Below are positions 14,079-18,625 of a DNA stretch of 18,625 bases, in pieces. The notes beneath the pieces are model-generated. The model was given only the letters and a program-made list of their open reading frames with translations. It searched no databases and was not told the origin of the DNA. Position 1 is the stretch's first letter, and every line of letters begins with the position of its first letter. The translations under genes were made by a program, and so were the position numbers. Origin of the DNA: JBLNDG01 sp050261415 (GTDB lineage Bacteria > Bacillota > Clostridia > Lutisporales > Lutisporaceae). The stretch is taken from contig JBLNDG010000094.1 of the NCBI GenBank assembly GCA_050261415.1, forward strand, positions 1-18,625, in the 5' to 3' direction.

Positions 14079-15413
14079 GTGACAACAAAATCAAATGTTG
14101 AAAACACCAGTGCTCTTGAAAGGATGTTCAAGCTAAAAGAGCACAAAACCACTGTAAAGACAGAAGTGATTGCGGGTATCACAACATTTATGACAATGGC
14201 ATACATCATAATAGTTAACCCGTCGATTCTCAGTGCAACAGGTATGGATGCCCCTGCATTGATTACAGCAACTTGTGTGGCATCAGGGTTAACCACAATT
14301 CTTATGGCATTCCTCGCAAACTATCCTTTTGCACTTGCACCTGGTATGGGTCTTAACGCGTTCTTTGCATTTACGGTTGTTAAAGGACTGGGCTATAGCT
14401 GGCAGTTGGCTCTCACTGCAGTATTCGTAGAAGGTATAATATTCATATTAATGTCTTTGTTTAAGGTCAGGGAAGCAATAATAGATTCGATTCCAATGAA
14501 CCTCAAATATGCAGTAAGTGTCGGTATTGGTTTGTTTATAGCATTCATAGGCTTTATAAATGCGGGGATAGTAAAAGCAGGAAATGGAACAGCAGTTACT
14601 ATCGGTGATATAAAGAGTCCGGCTGTTATACTTGCACTAATTGGACTTGTAATTACTGGTATATTGCTGCACAAGAATGTAAAGGGCGCCCTGTTCATCG
14701 GCATAATTGTAACAACTGTAATAGGATTATTCATGGGTGTAGCAAAGTTCCCGACAAGCATTATACAGCCGCCACCGTCATTGGCACCAATTGCTTTGGC
14801 ACCTTTAAGCGTATCCTGGTCGGATGTATTCAGCCCGAAATTCCTGGTTGTAATATTCACCTTCCTCTTTGTTGACGTATTTGATACTGTCGGAACAGTA
14901 ATAGGGGTTTCCTCAAAAGCAAATCTCCTTGACAAGGATGGAAAGCTCCCAAGAGCCAGCCAGGTACTTTTGACAGATGCTATAGGTACAACCTTCGGTG
15001 CTCTGCTCGGAACAAGCACTGTAACAACATATGTTGAAAGTGCTTCCGGGGTTGCAGAAGGCGGAAGAACAGGTCTTACTGCTCTGGTTACAGGCGCTCT
15101 GTTCCTTCTGTCATTGCTCTTCTCACCATTGTTCCTCATAGTTCCGTCAGCAGCAACAGCACCGGCTCTCATACTCGTCGGACTGTTCATGATGGAGCCA
15201 ATAACAAAGGTAAATCTTAAGGATTTCACAGAGGCAATACCTGCATTCCTTGCAATAGTTATGATGCCGTTCGCATACAGTATTGCAGAAGGCATAGTGT
15301 TCGGTATGCTCGGATATACACTCCTTAAGCTCTTGTCAGGAAAGGCAAAGGATGTATCCGTAACAATGTATATACTTTCAATCATATTCATAATAAGATT
15401 TATAGTACAATAA
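14079..15413 (+). CDS. NCS2-family purine permease (AzgA/PbuG type)
   Basis: A 444-residue membrane protein of about 12-14 hydrophobic segments that should import purine bases (adenine, hypoxanthine or guanine) with protons. Family signatures include the opening EVIAGITTFMTMAYIIIVNP, NYPFALAPGMGLNAFFAF, the half-repeat TFLFVDVFDTVGTVIGVSSK with the acidic transport residues, and GTSTVTTYVESASGVAEGGR. These place it in the AzgA-like subgroup of PbuG/PbuO/AdeP, not the uracil/xanthine subgroup. The start is GTG 14079 with an excellent AAGGAGGG at 14065-14072. It precedes a broken deaminase and an intact adenine deaminase, so adenine or hypoxanthine is the likely cargo (inference). A strong terminator separates it from those genes. 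Confidence 0.94.
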   Translation: MTTKSNVENTSALERMFKLKEHKTTVKTEVIAGITTFMTMAYIIIVNPSILSATGMDAPALITATCVASGLTTILMAFLANYPFALAPGMGLNAFFAFTVVKGLGYSWQLALTAVFVEGIIFILMSLFKVREAIIDSIPMNLKYAVSVGIGLFIAFIGFINAGIVKAGNGTAVTIGDIKSPAVILALIGLVITGILLHKNVKGALFIGIIVTTVIGLFMGVAKFPTSIIQPPPSLAPIALAPLSVSWSDVFSPKFLVVIFTFLFVDVFDTVGTVIGVSSKANLLDKDGKLPRASQVLLTDAIGTTFGALLGTSTVTTYVESASGVAEGGRTGLTALVTGALFLLSLLFSPLFLIVPSAATAPALILVGLFMMEPITKVNLKDFTEAIPAFLAIVMMPFAYSIAEGIVFGMLGYTLLKLLSGKAKDVSVTMYILSIIFIIRFIVQ

Positions 15414-15427
15414 ATATCTGACTTATG

Positions 15428-15467
15428 ACCGCTTAATCAGGTTTTGTGCCTGGTTAAGCGGTTCTTA
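15428..15467 (+). terminator. Terminator of the purine permease
   Basis: ACCGCTTAATCAGG (15428-15441) pairs with CCTGGTTAAGCGGT (15449-15462) with one mismatch and a seven-base loop. The following T-run is short (TTCTTAT), but the stem is very stable. Confidence 0.8.
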
Positions 15468-15488
15468 TAAAAGCTTCTCTGTGGACAT

Positions 15489-15525
15489 TTTAAAGTGCCC
15501 TGTTAAAGAGCCCTTTGAAATGCCC
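15489..15525 (+). repeat. Three imperfect tandem repeats before the deaminase remnant
   Basis: TTTAAAGTGCCC (15489-15500), TGTTAAAGAGCCC (15501-15513), TTTGAAATGCCC (15514-15525): 12-13-base units sharing AAAG/AAAT plus GCCC. The unit length is close to a helical turn, which suits a regulator bound side by side. The last CCC can also pair with the G-run of the ribosome site at 15531-15536. Confidence 0.6.
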
Positions 15526-15541
15526 ATAATGGGGGGTATAA

Positions 15542-16093
15542 ATGAGTACAATACTTGTCAAGAACGGCAGAATAGTGACTATGAACCGGAAGAGGGATAT
15601 AATAGTTGGAGATATACTTATTAAAGATGATAGAATCGCAGAAATACAAGCAACATCTCATTACACACATCCTGATAGAGTAATTGATGCTACGGACAAA
15701 GTAATTATTCCAGGTCTTATACAAACCCACATTCATCTCACACAGACCCTTTTCAGAGGCCAGGCAGACGATATGGAGCTTCTCGATTGGCTTAAGAAAA
15801 GGATTTGGCCGCTTGAAGGAACTCACGATGCCGAATCAAATTATTATTCAGCCAAATTAGGAATATCAGAGCTTATTATGGGCGGGACAACAGCGCTTGT
15901 TAATATGGAAACGGTTCATTATACCGATGAAGCCATTAATGCTATAGGTGAATCGGGCATTAGAGCTATCACAGGATAGTGTATGATGGACTGTTGTGGT
16001 GATGTGCCTGCCGGGCTCATGGAGGATACCGACAGCTCAATAGAAGAGAGCGTCAGGCCACTGAAGAAATGGCACAAAAGTGGTATAATATAA
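15542..16093 (+). pseudogene. Broken amidohydrolase (5'-deoxyadenosine / MTA-SAH deaminase type)
   Basis: The frame opens with ATG 15542 behind GGGGGG and encodes the N-terminal part of a metal-dependent amidohydrolase, about 430 residues when whole. It keeps the IPGLIQTHIHLTQTLFRG metal-binding HxH strand and LDWLKKRIWPLEG, typical of adenosine-type nucleoside deaminases. After 145 codons an in-frame TAG (15977-15979) interrupts it. The same frame then carries on with family-like residues (CMMDCCGDVPAGLMEDT, SIEESVRPLKKWH) up to TAA 16091-16093. The rest of the barrel, including later metal ligands, is missing. So it has a nonsense change and a 3' deletion of about two thirds of the gene. 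It cannot be an active deaminase; the exact former substrate is uncertain. Confidence 0.88.
16081..16089 (+). promoter_or_regulatory. Extended -10 promoter of ade at the pseudogene end
   Basis: TGGTATAAT (TGnTATAAT) lies within the last codons of the truncated deaminase; the -35 region (CTGAAG, 16061-16066) is poor. It could drive ade, 40 bases downstream. Confidence 0.5.
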
Positions 16094-16128
16094 AAAAGTC
16101 CGATATCGGGAATTTTGGAGGTGTTTAA

Positions 16129-17853
16129 GTGAGGGACATGATTGTTGCGCTCGTGGATGTAGCTGCGGGCAGAGCCAAAGCGCAGATGGTCTTTAAGAAC
16201 ATAAATTTGGTAAATGTCTTCACAGGCGAAATATACAAGACTGATGTAGCTGTGCATGATGGGTACATTGCAGGTATAGGCGAATACTGCGGGGCTGTTG
16301 AGCTTGATATGGAGGGGAAATACCTCTGCCCGGGATTTATCGACGGGCATGTGCATATCGAGTCATCAATGGTAACTCCGGGGGAATTCGCAAGGTCTGT
16401 AGCGGTCAGAGGAACAACTGCCATGGTTGCAGACCCTCATGAGATAGCCAATGTAAAAGGAATTGCGGGAATAAGGTACATGCTTGAAGGTACCGAAAAC
16501 CTGCCGGTTGATGTTTATATCATGCTTCCATCCTGCGTGCCTGCAACGCCCTTTGAAAACTCAGGCAGCATCCTCAAAGCCGAAGACCTGCTTGAGCTTA
16601 TTAATCACCCTAGAATTTTGGGACTTGGTGAGCTGATGGACTTTCAGAATGTAATACACTGTGAAAAATCAATACTCAACAAAATTGTGCTTTCAAAGAA
16701 TGCAAACAAGTTTATCGATGGGCATGGCCCCGGTATAAGCGGGAAGGAACTGAACGCGTATATTGCAGCAGGTGTCCGTACAGAGCATGAATGTACACAG
16801 GCCCGGGAGGCTGTTGAAAGGCTAAGGCTGGGTATGTATGTCATGCTCAGGGAGGGCTCTGCTGCAAGAAATGTGATTGAACTGCTTCCTGCTTTGAATG
16901 AGAGCAGTGTGTCCAGGTGCTTATTCTGTACTGATGACAGGCATCCTGAGGATATCCTGCTGGAAGGGCATATCGACAACAACATAAGGATTGCAATAAG
17001 ACACGGGGTTAAACCTGCAAAGGCAATACAAATGGCTACGTTAAACGTGGCAAGGTGCTACAACCTGGAAAGGGTGGGAGGCATCGCTCCTGGTTATAAG
17101 GCGGACCTGGTGGTGTTGAATGACCTTGACAATGTTGAAGTCTACCAGGTTTACAAGCAGGGCCGGTTAATAGCTCAGGAAGGTAAGCCGTTATTTGAGA
17201 TAAAGAGTATAAACGATTCAAAGATGAGAAATTCAGTGAACTTCAAGCCTCTGCATGAGGATTGCTTCAAGCTCAAGGCCGAAGGCGGCGAGTTCAGGGT
17301 TATTGGCGTCCAGTCTCATTCATTGACAACCAAGGATCTTAGACGTAAGGTGACAGAAAAGGATGGAGCATATTACAGCAGTGATGGAAAGCCTCTTTTG
17401 AAGATCGCTGTAATTGAGAGGCATAATGCCACCGGGAACATCGGGCTTGGGCTTGTAGAGGGCATGGGCCTTAGAAATGGGGCCATAGCATCGACTGTTG
17501 CCCATGATTCGCATAACATCGTAGTAATAGGCGACGGTGACGGGGATATGAGGGTTGCGGTAGAGCACCTTCAGGAAATAGGAGGGGGAATAGCAATTGC
17601 ATCCGGAGGGGAAATAATACGCTCGCTGCCGCTGCCTATCGGCGGACTTATGAGCGACATTCCCCTGGAGCTCCTGCAGGAAAAGCTGGAGGATATGCTG
17701 GCTGTAGCTTATGAAATGGGGGTATCCAAGGATTATGATCCCTTCATGGCACTGGCATTCCTAGCCCTTCCGGTAATACCTGAGCTCAAGGTTACTGACC
17801 TGGGTTTGTTTGATGTAGTTAATTTCAAGTTTGCAAAGATAGATGAAGTCTAA
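16129..17853 (+). CDS. ade: Adenine deaminase
   Basis: Converts adenine to hypoxanthine and ammonia, feeding purine salvage or breakdown. The 574-residue product is a full-length Ade of the amidohydrolase superfamily. It has the metal-binding GFIDGHVHIESSM at 69-81 (H74, H76), ADPHEIANV near 101-109, GHGPGISGKELNAYIAAG, the glutamate/histidine strand TEHECT and FCTDDRHPEDIL with the catalytic aspartates. The second domain ends in the conserved HNIVVIGDGDGDM and GGIAIASGGEI. These enzymes use Fe or Mn at a binuclear site. The start is GTG 16129 with GGAGGTG at 16117-16123; an ATG at 16138 is less well placed. It follows the permease and the deaminase remnant, forming an adenine uptake and use block, and ends in a clear terminator. 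Confidence 0.96.
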   Translation: MRDMIVALVDVAAGRAKAQMVFKNINLVNVFTGEIYKTDVAVHDGYIAGIGEYCGAVELDMEGKYLCPGFIDGHVHIESSMVTPGEFARSVAVRGTTAMVADPHEIANVKGIAGIRYMLEGTENLPVDVYIMLPSCVPATPFENSGSILKAEDLLELINHPRILGLGELMDFQNVIHCEKSILNKIVLSKNANKFIDGHGPGISGKELNAYIAAGVRTEHECTQAREAVERLRLGMYVMLREGSAARNVIELLPALNESSVSRCLFCTDDRHPEDILLEGHIDNNIRIAIRHGVKPAKAIQMATLNVARCYNLERVGGIAPGYKADLVVLNDLDNVEVYQVYKQGRLIAQEGKPLFEIKSINDSKMRNSVNFKPLHEDCFKLKAEGGEFRVIGVQSHSLTTKDLRRKVTEKDGAYYSSDGKPLLKIAVIERHNATGNIGLGLVEGMGLRNGAIASTVAHDSHNIVVIGDGDGDMRVAVEHLQEIGGGIAIASGGEIIRSLPLPIGGLMSDIPLELLQEKLEDMLAVAYEMGVSKDYDPFMALAFLALPVIPELKVTDLGLFDVVNFKFAKIDEV

Positions 17854-17869
17854 ATTGAAACATTATGAT

Positions 17870-17897
17870 CGGGGTTCTGAAGAGCCCCGTTTTTTTA
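17870..17897 (+). terminator. Intrinsic terminator of ade
   Basis: CGGGG and CCCCG arms (17870-17874 and 17884-17888), with TCT/AGA extending the stem inside, then T7. It starts 17 bases after the ade stop. Confidence 0.9.
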
Positions 17898-17955
17898 TCT
17901 GACGAGGTATCGAAAATTGTCATATGAATGGTGGGATTCATTATATAATGGAATA

Positions 17956-17984
17956 TTTAAACAGCAGCTTATATGTCGTATAAT
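17956..17984 (+). promoter_or_regulatory. Candidate promoter of the integrase fragment
   Basis: TTTAAA (17956-17961), 17 bases, TATAAT (17979-17984). Two more TATAAT boxes lie nearby (17944-17949 and 18012-18017), so the true start is uncertain. Confidence 0.4.
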
Positions 17985-18039
17985 AGAATAAACAATAGGT
18001 AAATGTTGGTATATAATCTACTGTAAAGAGGGGTTGCAC

Positions 18040-18519
18040 TTGTCAATTTGGGTGAGAAAGGGCAAACCGGGAGAACTGGAGCTTGTATTCCCATACAACG
18101 AGGAGTACATAGCAAAAATAAAAAGCATAAATGGGCGCAAGTGGGATAAGGAAAACAAGAGATGGCTTATACCGGATAACGAGGAATCCATAAAGAAACT
18201 GCTTGGACTGTTTACAAAGGGTGAAGTGGTTACTGACAAGACTATTTTAGTAACGGACGAAAGTGTTCAGGCTGACACAGACCGTATCAATGCAAAGTTT
18301 GCAGGCATGATGAAGGATACACTCAAGCTTAAAGGCTACAGCCCCAAAACGATAAAGTCCTATATGAGCCATGTGAGATTATTTCTCCAGTGGTGCGGCA
18401 AAAGCGCAGATGCAATACAAAATGAAGATATCAACAAATACTTGCTGTTTCTGTTGGAAGTCCGGAAGAGTTCACACTCATATGTAAATCAAGCAGTGAA
18501 TTCCATTTATGGGCTTTAG
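18040..18519 (+). pseudogene. Tyrosine recombinase/integrase, truncated after the N-terminal domains
   Basis: From TTG 18040 (AGAGGGG at 18027-18033; a TTG at 18034 abuts that site and is less likely) the product is 159 residues. Residues 1-60 (LELVFPYNEEYIAKIKSING, then RKWDKENKRWLIPD) form a small HARP-like domain found at the front of some bacterial integrases. Residues about 85-157 are a SAM-like core-binding domain (LKLKGYSPKTIKSYMSHVRLFLQW, continuing to SYVNQAVNSI). A tyrosine recombinase should then continue into a ~180-residue catalytic domain with R..H-x-x-R..Y. Instead the frame reads YGL and stops at TAG 18517-18519. The DNA after that looks like a mobile-element end, so the gene appears to be cut by an insertion. 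Confidence 0.75.
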
Positions 18520-18625
18520 CCTGTTGAGCTAGCGGAGCAGCGAAACAATGAACCACCCGCTATGCGGGTGCGCGACAGGTGTTATACAAAAAAATCACCT
18601 TTCCAGTATAATAGAGTTGTTCAGG
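18510..18625. mobile_element. Probable end of an IS200/IS605-like element or derived palindromic element
   Basis: Integrase similarity stops near 18508. What follows is dense in hairpins: GGCTTTAGCC (18512-18521), a perfect CACCCGC-TAT-GCGGGTG (18554-18570), and AGGTG/CACCT (18577-18581 and 18596-18600). A TATAAT lies at 18607-18612, suitable for a gene to the right. Subterminal hairpins and no inverted terminal repeats fit the IS200/IS605 family, whose transposase would lie beyond the window. The call rests on general resemblance only; no transposase coding is visible here. Confidence 0.4.

Noticed and set aside
14393..15391. Long open frame on the minus strand opposite the purine permease
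   Set aside because: It mirrors the codon pattern of the certain permease gene, has no ribosome site or recognisable domain, and is rich in low-information residues.
1..18625. CRISPR array, tRNA or rRNA genes
   Set aside because: No regularly spaced direct repeats and no cloverleaf or rRNA-like stretches were found on reading both strands.

Overview
The window reads as one chromosomal segment of a low-to-moderate GC Gram-positive anaerobe, most likely a clostridium of the cellulolytic Ruminiclostridium/Acetivibrio type. This is judged from strong GGAGG-type ribosome sites, sigma-A promoters, many T-tailed terminators and the gene set: Na+-pumping decarboxylase, type III pantothenate kinase, CdaR/PucR regulator and AzgA-type purine permease. 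The genus assignment is inference. No rRNA, tRNA or CRISPR array is visible.

Layout. (1) 1-3252: the last codons of a Na+-translocating decarboxylase beta subunit, then birA (biotin ligase/repressor), coaX (pantothenate kinase III) and dusB (tRNA dihydrouridine synthase), closed by a good terminator. (2) 3279-5794: a three-gene unit with its own promoter, flanked by a 9-bp inverted repeat: a small HTH protein, a Rossmann-like protein usually labelled 'quinate 5-dehydrogenase', and an unrecognised protein. (3) 5866-8216: a perfect-consensus promoter, then greA and lysS. (4) 8247-10094: a PucR/CdaR-family regulator with its own promoter and an early terminator-like hairpin in the leader. (5) 10138-13291: a stand-alone EAL c-di-GMP phosphodiesterase, divergent from a membrane chemoreceptor. 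(6) 13292-14078: almost 800 bases with no recognisable gene. (7) 14079-17897: a purine block of NCS2/AzgA permease, a broken nucleoside-deaminase gene, and adenine deaminase. (8) 17979-18625: a tyrosine recombinase cut off after its N-terminal domains, running into hairpin-rich sequence that resembles the end of an IS200/IS605-type element.

How it fits together. The PucR-type regulator is a plausible controller of the purine permease and adenine deaminase a few kb downstream, although the signalling pair EAL/MCP lies between them. The purine block has been eroded: the middle amidohydrolase has an in-frame TAG, lacks about two thirds of its length, and ends where the adenine deaminase promoter begins. 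The right edge shows mobile-element damage to an integrase gene.

Most of the window is ordinary housekeeping. I did not find a clearly new system. The least explained parts are the HTH/dehydrogenase-like/unknown operon, the leaders with early hairpins, the triple repeat before the dead deaminase, and the two degraded regions.
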